A stretch of DNA of 64,000 nt from Sideroxydans sp. CL21 (lineage in GTDB: Bacteria > Pseudomonadota > Gammaproteobacteria > Burkholderiales > Gallionellaceae). How positions within the stretch are numbered: position 1 is the stretch's first letter; each line of letters begins with the position of its first letter. The stretch covers positions 2,306,501-2,370,500 of the forward strand of contig NZ_LR699166.1 in assembly GCF_902459525.1 (NCBI RefSeq), in the 5' to 3' direction. Below are positions 9,104 through 19,803 of this stretch, one piece after another. The translations under genes were made by a program, and so were the position numbers. The notes beneath the pieces are model-generated. The model saw nothing but the letters and a program-made list of their open reading frames with translations, did no database searches and was not told where the DNA came from.

Positions 9104-9560
9104 GTTTTTTTCCTTTGAAGCTATCCCAGATCAACAGCGCTGCACCGCAGGTGATCGCAGAGTCGGCCAGGTTAAATGCGGCGAAGTGGGCGCTGCCCCA
9201 ATAGAAATCGAGGAAGTCCACCACATAACCGTAAGCGATACGGTCGATCAGATTGCCCAGCGCCCCGCCAAGAATGAATGCCAACGCAAAGCAGAACAGT
9301 TTTTGCGACTGGTGCTTGCGTAGCAGCCAGATGATCCATGCCGAAGCAACGAGTGCAACGACGCTGAACAGCCAGCGCTGCAAACCGCCTGCGTCGCTCA
9401 AAAAACTGAAGGCCGCGCCCGTGTTGTGTGCCAATACCAAATTGAAAAACGGCATCACGGCAAAACTTTCGCCATAGACAAGATGATTGCTGATCGCTGC
9501 CTTGCTCAACTGGTCAAGGACGATGACCACGACTGAAACCAGAAGCCAGCGACTAAGCAT
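9084..9560 (-). CDS. lspA: Lipoprotein signal peptidase (signal peptidase II)
   Basis: 158 residues with four hydrophobic segments, the normal layout for this inner-membrane aspartyl protease that removes signal peptides from diacylglyceryl-modified prolipoproteins. Family motifs are present: DQLSK near the N-terminus, [15 protein letters not shown], then VVDF (Asp115) and FNLADSAI (Asp133), the presumed catalytic pair by comparison with the Pseudomonas enzyme. Its start overlaps the ileS stop by eight bases and its end overlaps ispH by 20, so the three genes are probably translationally coupled. Confidence 0.96.
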   Translation of the reverse strand: MLSRWLLVSVVVIVLDQLSKAAISNHLVYGESFAVMPFFNLVLAHNTGAAFSFLSDAGGLQRWLFSVVALVASAWIIWLLRKHQSQKLFCFALAFILGGALGNLIDRIAYGYVVDFLDFYWGSAHFAAFNLADSAITCGAALLIWDSFKGKKHGPVTR

Positions 9561-12420
9561 AGCGACGCGCCTCGCCTTTGCCGTACAGGTTGCTCACGCA
9601 ACGGCCACAAAGTGTCGGGTGAGCGGCATCGCTGCCCACGTCCGAGCGGTAGTGCCAGCAACGTTCGCATTTGGCGTGCGCACTTGGCGAAACCTTGATC
9701 TCCAGTTCGCCTTCGCGCAGATGCACATTGGCACGCGATGTGATGAACACCAACCGCAGGTCATCGCCCAGCCGTGCCAGCAATTCAAAAATATCATTCG
9801 GCGCATACACATCGATTTCAGCCTGCAATGCGGAACCGATAGCGCTCGTTGCGCGTTGTTCTTCCAACTTCTTGTTCACTTGATCGCGCACCGCTCGAAT
9901 GTCGCTCCAGGCGCTCATTGCCGCACCATCCAATCCGGAATTCGGCAATTTGTACCAAACAGTTTCGAACACACTCGCATCATCCTTGCCATTCAAAGTC
10001 GCCCAGACCTCTTCGCCGGTAAAACTCAATATCGGCGAGATCAAACGCGCCAAGGATTGCGCGATGTGATACAGCGCATTCTGCGCTGAGCGGCGTGCAT
10101 TGGAATTCTCGCCGGCAGTGTAAAGGCGGTCTTTCAAAATATCGAGATAGAAACCACCCAAGTCTTCCGAGCAGAAACCCAGCAACTTTTGTACCGCGAA
10201 GTGGAATTCGTAACGCTCATAATCGCCACACACTCCTTCCTGCAATTTCTGCGTCAATGCCAGCGCATATCGGTCGATCTCCAGCCATTGCTCCACTGGC
10301 ATGGCATCGCGATTCACGTCGAAGTCGGCGATGTTTGCCAGCAGGAAACGCAGCGTATTGCGGATACGGCGGTAACTTTCCACCACCCGCTTCAAAATTT
10401 CGTCCGATATTGTCAGTTCGCCGGAGTAATCGGTGGAAGCCGCCCACAAGCGCAGGATGTCCGCACCCAGCGTATCCAGAATCTTCTGCGGCGCGATGAC
10501 ATTACCCTTGGACTTCGACATCTTGTGGCCATTGCCGTCCACCACAAAGCCGTGCGTGAGCAGCGCATCGTAAGGCGCGCGGCCATTGATGGCGCAGCCA
10601 GTCAGCAACGACGACTGGAACCAGCCGCGATGCTGGTCGGAGCCTTCCAGATACAGATCGGCCGGCACACGCAGCCCTTCGCGTTTCGCCAGAACGGCGT
10701 AATGCGTCACACCCGAATCGAACCACACGTCCAGCGTATCGGAGAGTTTGCGGTAGTGCGCAGCATCTTCGCCCAACAGATCGACGCTGTTCAGGCTGAA
10801 CCAGGCCTCGATACCGGATTGCTCGACGCGCTTGGCAACTTGCTCCAGCAATTCCGGCGTGCGCGGATGCAATTGCATCGTTTCCTTGTGCACGAAGAAC
10901 GGCATCGGCACACCCCAATTGCGCTGGCGCGATACGCACCAGTCGGGACGGTTCTTGATCATCGCTTCGAGCCGCGCGCGCCCCCAGGACGGGAAGAATT
11001 GTGTTCCGGCAACCGCCTGATTGGCGAGGTCGCGCAAGGATGTACCACTGGACGGCTGATGCCGAACGGATAGAGTCAAATCTTCATTATTTCTGTGAGT
11101 TAATGATGCAACTTGCTCCATGCCGATGAACCATTGTGGTGTGGAGCGGAAAATGATCGGCGTCTTGTGACGCCAGCAATGCGGATAGCTGTGTTTGAGT
11201 TTTTCCTGATGCAACAAATGTCCGCTCGCTTCCATCGCTTGCAGCACGATGTCGTTCGCCTTCCACACGAACACGCCTGCCAATGGCGTTCCCCCGACTG
11301 CCGGAGTAGTGGAGATGAACTTGCCGTCGTCGCCAACCGGATTCTCGTTCGGCAGGCCGTAACGCTGGCCGACCACATAGTCGTCCACACCGTGTGCCGG
11401 TGCGGTATGCACAAGACCGGTACCCGCTTCCAGCGTGACATGCTCGCCGCAGATGACGGGCACGATGCGGTCGTAGAACGGGTGTTGCAACGGCAAACCT
11501 TCCAGCGCCGCGCCGTAACAGGTGGCCGCAAGACCGTCGCCCCGGTCGTTGCTGCCGCCCAACTGGTAGCGGCTCAGGCATGCAGCCGCCAGATCGAATG
11601 CCAGGATCAGATATCCCTTCTCGGTTCGGATCAGGTCGTACTGCAATGCAGGATGTACACTCACGGCCTGGTTGGCGGGTAACGTCCACGGCGTGGTGGT
11701 CCAGATCACCGCGTACACTTTGGCACTGCCCGGCAGCGACACACCGAATGCCTTTTCTACTGCGTGTTTGTCTTTCACCTCAAAACCGACGTCGATGGCG
11801 GGCGACACTTTGTCCTCGTATTCGACTTCGGCTTCAGCCAAGGCCGACTGGCAATCCAGGCACCAGTTCACCGGCTTGCGGCCTTGATACAAATACCCGC
11901 GTTCATGGATCTTGCCGAGCGCGCGGATGATGTCCGCTTCGGTCCGGAAATCCATGGTCAGGTAGGGACGGTCCCAGTCTCCCAGCACGCCGAGACGGAT
12001 GAAATCTTTCTTCTGGCGCTCAATCTGCTCTTTCGCGTATTCGCGGCACAGTTCGCGGAACTGCGAAGCGGGGATCGCCTTGCCGTGTTTCTTCTCCACC
12101 TGCAATTCGATGGGCAAGCCGTGACAATCCCATCCCGGAACGTAAGGCGCATCTAAGCCGCTCAGGGTCTTGCTCTTGATGATGATGTCCTTCAGCACCT
12201 TGTTCACCGCATGGCCAATGTGGATATCGCCGTTCGCATAAGGAGGGCCGTCGTGCAGGATGAATTTCGGGCGCCCTGCCGCGGCCTTGCGGATGCGCTG
12301 GTAGCGCTGCTGCGCCTGCCATTGCGCCAGCATCAGCGGCTCTCGTTTGGCCAGATCGCCACGCATGGGGAATGTCGTATCGGGAAGATTCAGCGGATAT
12401 TTCTTTTTGTCATCACTCAT
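9553..12420 (-). CDS. ileS: Isoleucyl-tRNA synthetase
   Basis: 955 residues, a class I aminoacyl-tRNA synthetase charging tRNA-Ile and editing valine. The signature HIGH is in [10 protein letters not shown], the KMSKS loop in HKMSKSKGN, the tRNA-end region in [14 protein letters not shown], and a C-terminal zinc motif has paired cysteines (CERCW ... CGRC). The ATG at 12420 lies within ATGAGTGA, overlapping the ribF stop by eight bases; the frame is open further upstream but that part belongs to ribF. One oddity is an extra stretch of about 23 residues just after PQWFIGMEQ (11038-11112), absent from E. coli IleS as I recall it. The rest is collinear. Confidence 0.97.
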   Translation of the reverse strand: MSDDKKKYPLNLPDTTFPMRGDLAKREPLMLAQWQAQQRYQRIRKAAAGRPKFILHDGPPYANGDIHIGHAVNKVLKDIIIKSKTLSGLDAPYVPGWDCHGLPIELQVEKKHGKAIPASQFRELCREYAKEQIERQKKDFIRLGVLGDWDRPYLTMDFRTEADIIRALGKIHERGYLYQGRKPVNWCLDCQSALAEAEVEYEDKVSPAIDVGFEVKDKHAVEKAFGVSLPGSAKVYAVIWTTTPWTLPANQAVSVHPALQYDLIRTEKGYLILAFDLAAACLSRYQLGGSNDRGDGLAATCYGAALEGLPLQHPFYDRIVPVICGEHVTLEAGTGLVHTAPAHGVDDYVVGQRYGLPNENPVGDDGKFISTTPAVGGTPLAGVFVWKANDIVLQAMEASGHLLHQEKLKHSYPHCWRHKTPIIFRSTPQWFIGMEQVASLTHRNNEDLTLSVRHQPSSGTSLRDLANQAVAGTQFFPSWGRARLEAMIKNRPDWCVSRQRNWGVPMPFFVHKETMQLHPRTPELLEQVAKRVEQSGIEAWFSLNSVDLLGEDAAHYRKLSDTLDVWFDSGVTHYAVLAKREGLRVPADLYLEGSDQHRGWFQSSLLTGCAINGRAPYDALLTHGFVVDGNGHKMSKSKGNVIAPQKILDTLGADILRLWAASTDYSGELTISDEILKRVVESYRRIRNTLRFLLANIADFDVNRDAMPVEQWLEIDRYALALTQKLQEGVCGDYERYEFHFAVQKLLGFCSEDLGGFYLDILKDRLYTAGENSNARRSAQNALYHIAQSLARLISPILSFTGEEVWATLNGKDDASVFETVWYKLPNSGLDGAAMSAWSDIRAVRDQVNKKLEEQRATSAIGSALQAEIDVYAPNDIFELLARLGDDLRLVFITSRANVHLREGELEIKVSPSAHAKCERCWHYRSDVGSDAAHPTLCGRCVSNLYGKGEARRYA

Positions 12421-13339
12421 GTTCGATAAACCATTTCTTTGCCTTGTCAACATCCAGCGCGATCTGCCGGGTCAATGCTTCAAGATTCGGATACTTCTCT
12501 TCGTCACGCAGCTTCTGCAGGAATTCCACGCGCAGATGCTTGCCATATATTTGCTGTGAAAACTCGAACAGATGCACTTCGAGTACCGGTTTCGCATTCT
12601 GCTTCAGTGTCGGGCGCACACCCAGGCTCGCCACGCCCTGCAGCACGCCCAACCCCTCGGTATGCGCCAGCACCACATAGATGCCCTTGAGCGGCGGCAG
12701 ATTGTGTTTCAACTGGATGTTCGCGGTGGGGAAGCCGAGTTTGCGCCCCATGCCGTCGCCATGCACAACGCGGCCGCTGATGCTGTAAGGACGCCCCAGG
12801 TACTCGCGCGCCATGCGTATCTGCCCTGCCGCCAGCGCCGCACGTATCGCGGTGCTGGAGATGCGCACCCCGTCATGCAACACGCTGTGCACTGCCTGCA
12901 CCTCAAAGCCGCGTTCCCCGCCAATCTTCTCCATCAGCGCGAAATCGCCGACCCGACCGCTACCGAAGCGGAAATCGTCGCCGATCAGCACGAATTTCGC
13001 ATGCAGCTTTTCATGCAGTGCATGGATGAAATCTGCGGCAGTCTTGCGCGCGAACAGCGCATCGAAACGGCAGACATGCACGCGGTCCACCCCCATCGTG
13101 CTGAACAACTCGAGCTTTTCGCGCAGGCTGGTGAGCCGCGCCGGCGCCTGCTGCGGCGTGAAAAACTCGCGCGGATGCGGCTCAAAGATGACCACTGCAG
13201 TCTGCAACCCGCGAGCCTGCGCGGCAGCACGCAATTCCTTGAGCATCGCCTGATGGCCCAGATGCACACCGTCGAAATTACCGATGGTGACAGCCACAGC
13301 TTGAGTGTTTGTAGAATGTAGTCCGCGTAGAATCTGCAT
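12413..13339 (-). CDS. ribF: Bifunctional riboflavin kinase / FAD synthetase
   Basis: 308 residues. The N-terminal FMN adenylyltransferase domain has [11 protein letters not shown], the nucleotidyltransferase HxGH motif. The C-terminal flavokinase domain has [11 protein letters not shown] and a conserved GV.S.G.RPT-type segment. It makes FMN and then FAD from riboflavin. I chose the ATG at 13339 because homologues start just before the LRGLHS segment; the frame is open about 29 codons further upstream into a terminator and promoter area. ribF-ileS-lspA-ispH is a widely conserved proteobacterial order and the genes overlap, so this is the first gene of that operon. Confidence 0.95.
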   Translation of the reverse strand: MQILRGLHSTNTQAVAVTIGNFDGVHLGHQAMLKELRAAAQARGLQTAVVIFEPHPREFFTPQQAPARLTSLREKLELFSTMGVDRVHVCRFDALFARKTAADFIHALHEKLHAKFVLIGDDFRFGSGRVGDFALMEKIGGERGFEVQAVHSVLHDGVRISSTAIRAALAAGQIRMAREYLGRPYSISGRVVHGDGMGRKLGFPTANIQLKHNLPPLKGIYVVLAHTEGLGVLQGVASLGVRPTLKQNAKPVLEVHLFEFSQQIYGKHLRVEFLQKLRDEEKYPNLEALTRQIALDVDKAKKWFIEHE

Positions 13340-13412
13340 AGGGCGCGGATTATACCGTGAGATATCCTGTTGAGCCTCTCTGAGCATCATCCCAAAGAAG
13401 GCGTTACAAAAT

Positions 13413-13437
13413 AAAAGCGGGCTCAACGCCCGCTTTT
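13413..13437 (-). terminator. Intrinsic terminator after tldD
   Basis: A perfect ten-base stem, AAAAGCGGGC (13413-13422) with GCCCGCTTTT (13428-13437) and loop TCAAC, lies 20 bases past the tldD stop. On the minus strand the 3' side runs into TTTTATTTTG. It separates the yhdP-nit-tldD unit from ribF. Confidence 0.85.
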
Positions 13438-13457
13438 GTCACTTCAGTCGAGGACGT

Positions 13458-14894
13458 TCATGCCGTCCCGCCCACGGTCAACCCGTCGATGCGCAATGTC
13501 GGTTGCCCTACCCCGACCGGTACGCTCTGCCCTTCCTTGCCGCAGGTGCCGACGCCGGGATCGAGTGCCATGTCGTTGCCTATCATGCTCACCCGCATCA
13601 GCGCTTCCGGGCCGTTGCCAATCAGCGTCGCCCCCTTGACCGGATAGGTGATCTTGCCATCCTCGATCATATAGGCCTCGGTGGTTGAAAACACAAACTT
13701 GCCGCTGGTGATGTCCACCTGCCCCCCGCCGAAATTGGCCGCATACAAGCCGTGCTTGACCGAAGCGATGATCTCCTGCGGCGTCTTGTCCCCATTCAGC
13801 ATCATGGTATTGGTCATGCGCGGGATCGGCAGATGCGCAAACGATTCGCGCCGCGCGTTGCCGGTCACCGGCACGCCCATCAGGCGGGCGTTCATCGTGT
13901 CCTGCAGATAACCGCGCAGGATGCCGTCTTCAATCAAGACTGTACGTTGCGTGGGGTTCCCTTCGTCATCCACATTGAGCGAACCGCGCCGGTCGGCGAT
14001 GGTACCGTCGTCCACGACAGTCACCCCTTTCGCCGCCACCCGTTCGCCGATACGGCCGGAAAAAGCTGAACTGCCCTTGCGGTTGAAGTCGCCTTCCAGA
14101 CCGTGCCCCACCGCTTCGTGCAGCAGGATACCGGGCCAGCCGCTGCCCAGCACCACGGTCATGTTGCCTGCCGGTGCGGGCCGTGCATCAAGGTTGATGA
14201 CGGCCTGATGCACAGCTTCTTTGGCGTAGCGTTGCAGCACCTCGTCGCTGAAATAGTCGTAGCCGAATCGCCCGCCGCCGCCCGCCGAACCTTGCTCGCG
14301 GCGACCGTTGCTTTCGACGATCACCTGTAGCGACAGGCGCACCAATGGTCGGATGTCGGCGCTCATCAGGCCGTCGTTGCGCGCCATCAGCACCACGTCG
14401 TATTCGCCGGCCAGATTAGCCATCACTTGCGTAACGCGCGGATCGAGGGCGCGTGCATGGCGTTCCAGCCGCTCCAGCAGCGCGACTTTTTCGTCGGCTT
14501 TCAGGGTGGCAATGGGATCGTGCGGCAAATAGAGTTCACGCACTTTGCCGGCATGCAGATGGGCTGCTGTCTGTTTGCCGCCCTGGCGGGCGATCGCACG
14601 GGTAGCCAGCGCCGCCTCTTCCAGGGCAGGCAGCGTAATATCGTCGGAATAGGCGAAAGCGGTCTTGTCGCCGCTGATTGCGCGGACACCGACTCCCTGA
14701 TCGATATTGAAGCTGCCCGATTTGACGATACCTTCTTCCAGCGACCAGCTCTCGGCGCGGCTGTATTGAAAATAAAGATCGGCGTAGTCCACGCGATGCG
14801 CCAACATCTTGCCGAACACCTGTTCCAGATGGCGGGATTCCAGCCCGTGCGCGGTAAGCAGCGCACTTTGCGCCAATTGCAGGGCGGCGTTCAT
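13458..14894 (-). CDS. tldD: Metalloprotease TldD
   Basis: 478 residues. TldD and its partner PmbA/TldE form a cytoplasmic metalloprotease that degrades unfolded peptides and matures some RiPPs; the partner is not in this window. The zinc-binding segment [13 protein letters not shown] is present (HExxxH), with the family's glycine-rich C-terminal half. The ATG at 14894 overlaps the stop of the nitrilase-family gene by four bases (ATGA). The order yhdP, amidase, tldD resembles the enterobacterial yhdP-tldD arrangement. Confidence 0.94.
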   Translation of the reverse strand: MNAALQLAQSALLTAHGLESRHLEQVFGKMLAHRVDYADLYFQYSRAESWSLEEGIVKSGSFNIDQGVGVRAISGDKTAFAYSDDITLPALEEAALATRAIARQGGKQTAAHLHAGKVRELYLPHDPIATLKADEKVALLERLERHARALDPRVTQVMANLAGEYDVVLMARNDGLMSADIRPLVRLSLQVIVESNGRREQGSAGGGGRFGYDYFSDEVLQRYAKEAVHQAVINLDARPAPAGNMTVVLGSGWPGILLHEAVGHGLEGDFNRKGSSAFSGRIGERVAAKGVTVVDDGTIADRRGSLNVDDEGNPTQRTVLIEDGILRGYLQDTMNARLMGVPVTGNARRESFAHLPIPRMTNTMMLNGDKTPQEIIASVKHGLYAANFGGGQVDITSGKFVFSTTEAYMIEDGKITYPVKGATLIGNGPEALMRVSMIGNDMALDPGVGTCGKEGQSVPVGVGQPTLRIDGLTVGGTA

Positions 14895-15760
14895 GCCTGT
14901 TCCAGATTGTCGCAAGACAACGTGCGGTGGGACAGCGCGGGCAGACTGCTGCGCAAGCTGGCCTGATAGTTCGGGTTCACATCGGCGATGACTACGCCGG
15001 AACCGCGCTGCAATTCATCCATGATGCGCCCCCAGGGATCGACGATCATGGTATGGCCGTGCGTCTCGCGTCCGCTTACATGGTAACCGCCTTGCGCTGC
15101 GGCGATGACATAGGACAGGTTCTCGATGGCCCGCGCGCGCACCAGCGGCTCCCAGTGCACCTTGCCGGTGGTGGCGGTGAATGCGGAAGGCAGCACGATG
15201 ATGTTGACATCCTTCATGGCGCGGAACAGCTCCGGGAAGCGCAGGTCGTAGCATATGGCCAAGCCGATTCGGCCGAAGGGACTATCCACCACCACGATCT
15301 TGTCGCCCGCCTCGATGGTGCTGGCTTCGTTGTAGTGTTCGTTGCCCAGCGTCAGGTTGAACAGATGGATCTTGTCGTAACGTGCCACTTGCGCACCGGT
15401 CTCGTCGAACACCAGCAGGCTGTTGCGCACCTTGTCCGGCGTACTCGCCGCCAAAGGAATGGAGCCTCCCACCAGCCATATCCTGTGTTTGCGCGCCATT
15501 TCACTAAGGAAGCTCTGGATCGGCCCCCGACCGGGCTGTTCGCACACCTTGACCTTGTCCTGTTCGTTCATGCCCATGATGGCGAAGAACTCAGGCAGCA
15601 CCACCAGCTTCGCCCCTTGTTCTGCCGCCTTTGCGATCAGGCGTCGCGCCTCGCTCAGGTTGCCTTCGACCTTGGGGCCCGAGGCCATCTGGATGGCGGC
15701 AACCTTGAATGCGTTGAGTTGTGCGGCGATCCGCGTTTGGGTGCTATCGAGGGAAGACAT
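14891..15760 (-). CDS. Carbon-nitrogen hydrolase (Nit1-like deaminated-glutathione amidase family)
   Basis: 289 residues. The nitrilase-superfamily catalytic triad is visible: Glu57 in LPEFFA, Lys130 in RYDKIHLF and Cys170 in [10 protein letters not shown]. The IHLF and [11 protein letters not shown] motifs match the Nit1/YbeM branch, which removes side products such as deaminated glutathione in the cytoplasm. Exact substrate cannot be read from sequence. It lies between yhdP and tldD on the same strand, with a four-base overlap into tldD, and is cotranscribed with them. Confidence 0.87.
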   Translation of the reverse strand: MSSLDSTQTRIAAQLNAFKVAAIQMASGPKVEGNLSEARRLIAKAAEQGAKLVVLPEFFAIMGMNEQDKVKVCEQPGRGPIQSFLSEMARKHRIWLVGGSIPLAASTPDKVRNSLLVFDETGAQVARYDKIHLFNLTLGNEHYNEASTIEAGDKIVVVDSPFGRIGLAICYDLRFPELFRAMKDVNIIVLPSAFTATTGKVHWEPLVRARAIENLSYVIAAAQGGYHVSGRETHGHTMIVDPWGRIMDELQRGSGVVIADVNPNYQASLRSSLPALSHRTLSCDNLEQA

Positions 15761-15820
15761 ATGCTGTAACTTTCAAAGTTTCAAATTCTGGTTATTCGGA
15801 CACGACAAGGATTCAAGCAA

Positions 15821-18800
15821 CTAATCTCCGGAACCTGATCCGCCTTGAGGAGATACTCCACTCTGGGCAGGTACTCCACCTGAAGCAGGTTTGGACTGCC
15901 CCACCTTTTCTACCTTGGGATCAGCCCAGCTGCCGCTGACATTGTATTCAAACGAAACCAGCTTATCGAGCGGATCGCGCAAAATCTTGTTTGCCAACAA
16001 TACACCCACTCCGACCACAGGACCCGCAGCAAAGGAAAGTAGCGACACGTTATCACCAATCGACGGCAAGATGCGAACCTTCAGTTCCTGCGTCTCACGG
16101 CCCAAATCGACCTGCCCGGCCATGGTGACCTTTGCGCCCGTGCCGGTCAGTTTCATATCGTTGGTCAGCAACAGTCCGTTCACGATCCGGGCATTGCCGG
16201 TGATGCTGTCGAACTGAAAACCCTTGCTGAACACATCGGTGAAATCAAGCGAGAGACGCTGCAAACTCAACACACTAATCAATTTCAACGCTCCCACTTG
16301 GGAATCACTGACCTTAAGAAAGCGCCCTTTGCCCACGTTCAGGTGCATGGTTCCGTTAAGTTTGGAATAACTGAAGGAATCCGGAGCACCGGTCCAATTC
16401 AGGTCGCTCTCCAGCGTACCGCTGCCATCCTTGACACTGTCCGGGTAGCCGGAGCGCGACAGAATCTTGCCTGCATCGCTGATATCGGCCCGCACGTTGA
16501 TTTGAGTTTGTTCGGGTTCTGCCTGCCACTTGCCGGTCATATTCAACACGCCATCCGGATTGATGAGCAGCAGATTGTCCAGTAATACGTTACCACCGGA
16601 TTCACTCATCGTCATTTCCAGCCTGCCCAGTTGGCGCCCCTTGTAGGAAAGCTTCTCAACCGCCACATCCACCTCGGGAAACGACGAGTTGTCGACCCTG
16701 GTTTTCATCTCGGGCGCAAGCGGCAAGGTTTTCACAGGTTCGCTATGTCCTTCACCCAGCATTGCATTTTTGAAACGTCCTAGCAGTTTGCCATTCCCTT
16801 GCGGCTGCCAGATCAAGTCGCCATTCAGCTCCCTGGATGCCATGCGCAAACTGAGCAAGCCGTTGCGCCCGCTGCCATTGATACTCAACGAATTCACCGT
16901 ATTTCCGTAACCGGTCAATTTGTCCACAGTCACTTCGATGCCGGCCACATTGGGTAGCTGTCCGTCACCCCCCGAGGTCAGGCCCAAACCGCTCCATCCC
17001 TCGAACGACACCTGCGGCAACTTGCCCACGACCCATATTCCGTCTTTGCCGCCCAAAACGTTTGTTCCGCCAAATGCAACGCGGCCGCTCCGGATATTCC
17101 ATGCACCATCCGCCCCCAATCGACGCAAAAATCTTGCATCGATCAAAGGTCCGTAACGAAAGCCCAGTGCATCCCGTCTCGGGCTGATGTTTTTGTGCTC
17201 GAAGTGCAGCGCAACACGCTCGCTTGCCGACTTGGCCAGAGGTATCGGCAAATTCGACGAAATCCCTTGCAGATCGGAATCTACCGTCACCTCTACTGAT
17301 TTGTTCTGGGCGCGGATTTCGGCACTCCAATCGGTAGAACCATGCACGCGCCCCAACACCGGAAGCGGGATCAGCTTGTTCAGGTTATCCAGATCAAGTC
17401 TGCCTCTGGCCTTGGTCAACAACGCACCATTTTCGCTCAACACTGTCAGGTGAGCGTCACCGCCCAATATCTGCGCCCCGATGTCTCCCGCGCTCACCGA
17501 TGATTCGGTGAATGCCAAAATGCCATTCACTTTGCGCAACAACGGAACATTCTTGCCGAAATCGACCTCGTTGTTCACAAAATGGTAGCCCCCCCGAACC
17601 TTGACTGGCGCATCTCCGCCCAACGGGATGTCGAGTTGCAACTCAAGCTTGCCGTCGCCACTTGCCTTGACGCCTCCGGTAAAACCGTCCAAGTAGCCAT
17701 TCACAGGGCTCTGGTTGATGTAATCCAGACAATGCTGTGTGGTATCAGCTGTTTCCCCGCGCACTTGCAACATCGGCTTGCTGTCGAGCAAATCCGGAAT
17801 GCTGACTTTGACGTTCTGCAGATGCACTCCCGCTGTCGTGGCGCTGACTGCATCGACGTTCAGTTTGTTTCCCTGAATCAACAGACGGATCTGCGCATCC
17901 TCCAGGAGCGGCCATCCCTTGGCAAATTCCATTACCCCCCCCTTGGCTCGCGCTTCCAGGCGGAAGATGCCCCGGTCGTCGCCTACAAAGGGAAAGTCGC
18001 GCAGATCTCCACGCAAACGTATATGAAATTTGTCCGCCTGGCCGCCCTGCAACGCTGTCTGCAACCAGTCGCGAGTTACCTTGTTCACCGCCGGTATGGG
18101 GGTGTAGTGCCCGGTACGCTGCACCGCGACACGCGACAGGTCGACTGTGGCATCGACCGAACCCGGACCCTCGTGTTCCGCCTGATAACTGCCGTAGATC
18201 GTTCCTGCGAGATCGGCGTTGGCAAGTTCGACGTTGCTGAGCTTGACCTCCAGCCCCCGCGAATTGCGATCCCAACCGAGCCGCGCCGCAAGCGTATCGA
18301 ACTCGACCGGCTCCGCAAACAATTGCGGTGCATCAAGCATGAATTTGCGGCTGTCGAGTATGAGCGTACCGGCGGTCTCGACTCCATCCACTTTTCCGGT
18401 CAAACCCGCAAAGCCGGGCAGGTCGCCGAAACGATGCATAGACAGGCCGGAAAAACGCGCCTTGATTTCATAACGCAGGCTCTCTCCGGCATTGCTTTGC
18501 CATAAGGCGTGCAAATCGGCGATGCGTCCTTGCGGCGATGCTTCGGCGATCTGCTTTTTCAGTCCATCCCCAAGCGGCAGGTAGGAAGCCAGTACGCTGA
18601 TTTCCCCCAGATCCAGCGCATTGGCCCTGATCTCGCCTGAAGAAAATTTGGTTTCATGCCCGTCGGCCAGGCGCAAATAGAAGTCGGTAGGCTTCAATTT
18701 GAAACCGTCGCGCATCTGCAAGGACAGGCGCTGAGTGGTGACCTCGAACCCGCGGTCCAATTGATGCCAGCCGATGCGGCCGCGCAATTCGCGCAGATCA

Positions 18801-19699
18801 AGTTGGGGCAGTTCTTCAGACAAACGAGCTTGCACCCCCGCCAGAGCCACGTCGGCATCCACACTGCTCAACTGCCCCTGTTCGAAACCCAGCCACATAC
18901 GCAAAGCACCCTTGCCATGTTTGAACGCGCTCGGCAACGTCACCCATGGCTTCCAGGCCAGCACATCCGCATAGTCGAGTTGGGTGAACAATTGCCCGCG
19001 CCACTCGTTCATGTCGGCAAAGCTGTCGCCGTTGAAGTCGCCGCGCACGTCCAGCCGCGAAGCCAGTTTCTCCGGCGCCGATGCGCGCACCGCAAAGCGA
19101 TGGTGCCCGTACCGGTTGTCGATACTCAAATCGACTTTCTCCAGCGCCAGCGTGGGCGCCGCACGCAACTCGTCCTGCCAGGTGATGCGCCCGTTGCGAA
19201 TAACGACTCGCGCCTGATGCAACAGCCAGTCTGAAGAACTCCCGGCATCCGGCGATTGCGCAGTCAACAGAATCCCTGCAACGTACCACAGCCCCTGCAC
19301 ATCCCGCCGCACGGATAAATCGGGACTATCTATCACCAGACTATAGAATCTCAACTCCAGGGCAGGCAAACTCGTCCAGGACACCGTATCCTCAAGGTGA
19401 GGCAGGTTCAACGCGACATTTCCCTGCTTGTCCAGTATTTGCACGTCAGACAGCAACAGACGCGGACGCAAACCGTCCCAGTCCGCTTCGATCTTGCCTA
19501 TGGTCAGCGGCTGTCCGATGGCGGCACTGGCTGCAGTAGTAATCTGTTCGTGATAACGCTCGATACCGGGCAAGATGCTGTAGCGCAAGGTCAGCAGCAA
19601 CAGCGCGCCAACAATGGCCAAGAGCAAAACGAGCTCAAACGCAAAGCGGGTCAACTTCCCCATGCTGCGCCATGCCAGAAGAAAAGAGACTTTCAGCAT
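15821..19699 (-). CDS. yhdP: YhdP family AsmA-like phospholipid transport protein
   Basis: 1292 residues from the ATG at 19699; a TTG four codons upstream is possible, and neither start has a good ribosome-binding site. One transmembrane helix near the N-terminus (about residues 17-40) anchors a very long periplasmic part made of repeating beta-strand-like segments, the AsmA/DUF3971 layout. E. coli YhdP, with TamB and YdbH, forms bridges that move phospholipids to the outer membrane; the length (about 1270) and the neighbouring tldD agree. The C-terminal tail is Gly/Ser/Pro-rich. It begins the yhdP-nit-tldD unit and is divergent from glnE, 104 bases away. Confidence 0.9.
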   Translation of the reverse strand: MLKVSFLLAWRSMGKLTRFAFELVLLLAIVGALLLLTLRYSILPGIERYHEQITTAASAAIGQPLTIGKIEADWDGLRPRLLLSDVQILDKQGNVALNLPHLEDTVSWTSLPALELRFYSLVIDSPDLSVRRDVQGLWYVAGILLTAQSPDAGSSSDWLLHQARVVIRNGRITWQDELRAAPTLALEKVDLSIDNRYGHHRFAVRASAPEKLASRLDVRGDFNGDSFADMNEWRGQLFTQLDYADVLAWKPWVTLPSAFKHGKGALRMWLGFEQGQLSSVDADVALAGVQARLSEELPQLDLRELRGRIGWHQLDRGFEVTTQRLSLQMRDGFKLKPTDFYLRLADGHETKFSSGEIRANALDLGEISVLASYLPLGDGLKKQIAEASPQGRIADLHALWQSNAGESLRYEIKARFSGLSMHRFGDLPGFAGLTGKVDGVETAGTLILDSRKFMLDAPQLFAEPVEFDTLAARLGWDRNSRGLEVKLSNVELANADLAGTIYGSYQAEHEGPGSVDATVDLSRVAVQRTGHYTPIPAVNKVTRDWLQTALQGGQADKFHIRLRGDLRDFPFVGDDRGIFRLEARAKGGVMEFAKGWPLLEDAQIRLLIQGNKLNVDAVSATTAGVHLQNVKVSIPDLLDSKPMLQVRGETADTTQHCLDYINQSPVNGYLDGFTGGVKASGDGKLELQLDIPLGGDAPVKVRGGYHFVNNEVDFGKNVPLLRKVNGILAFTESSVSAGDIGAQILGGDAHLTVLSENGALLTKARGRLDLDNLNKLIPLPVLGRVHGSTDWSAEIRAQNKSVEVTVDSDLQGISSNLPIPLAKSASERVALHFEHKNISPRRDALGFRYGPLIDARFLRRLGADGAWNIRSGRVAFGGTNVLGGKDGIWVVGKLPQVSFEGWSGLGLTSGGDGQLPNVAGIEVTVDKLTGYGNTVNSLSINGSGRNGLLSLRMASRELNGDLIWQPQGNGKLLGRFKNAMLGEGHSEPVKTLPLAPEMKTRVDNSSFPEVDVAVEKLSYKGRQLGRLEMTMSESGGNVLLDNLLLINPDGVLNMTGKWQAEPEQTQINVRADISDAGKILSRSGYPDSVKDGSGTLESDLNWTGAPDSFSYSKLNGTMHLNVGKGRFLKVSDSQVGALKLISVLSLQRLSLDFTDVFSKGFQFDSITGNARIVNGLLLTNDMKLTGTGAKVTMAGQVDLGRETQELKVRILPSIGDNVSLLSFAAGPVVGVGVLLANKILRDPLDKLVSFEYNVSGSWADPKVEKVGQSKPASGGVPAQSGVSPQGGSGSGD

Positions 19700-19803
19700 A
19701 GAGCGGGGCAAAACAACATGAAGAGGCGGGACAGGTGACGCATGAAGAACCTATAATGCAGGACAGAAGGCCAGTGTACGCATTTTAACCTGAACCCCTC
19801 GCC

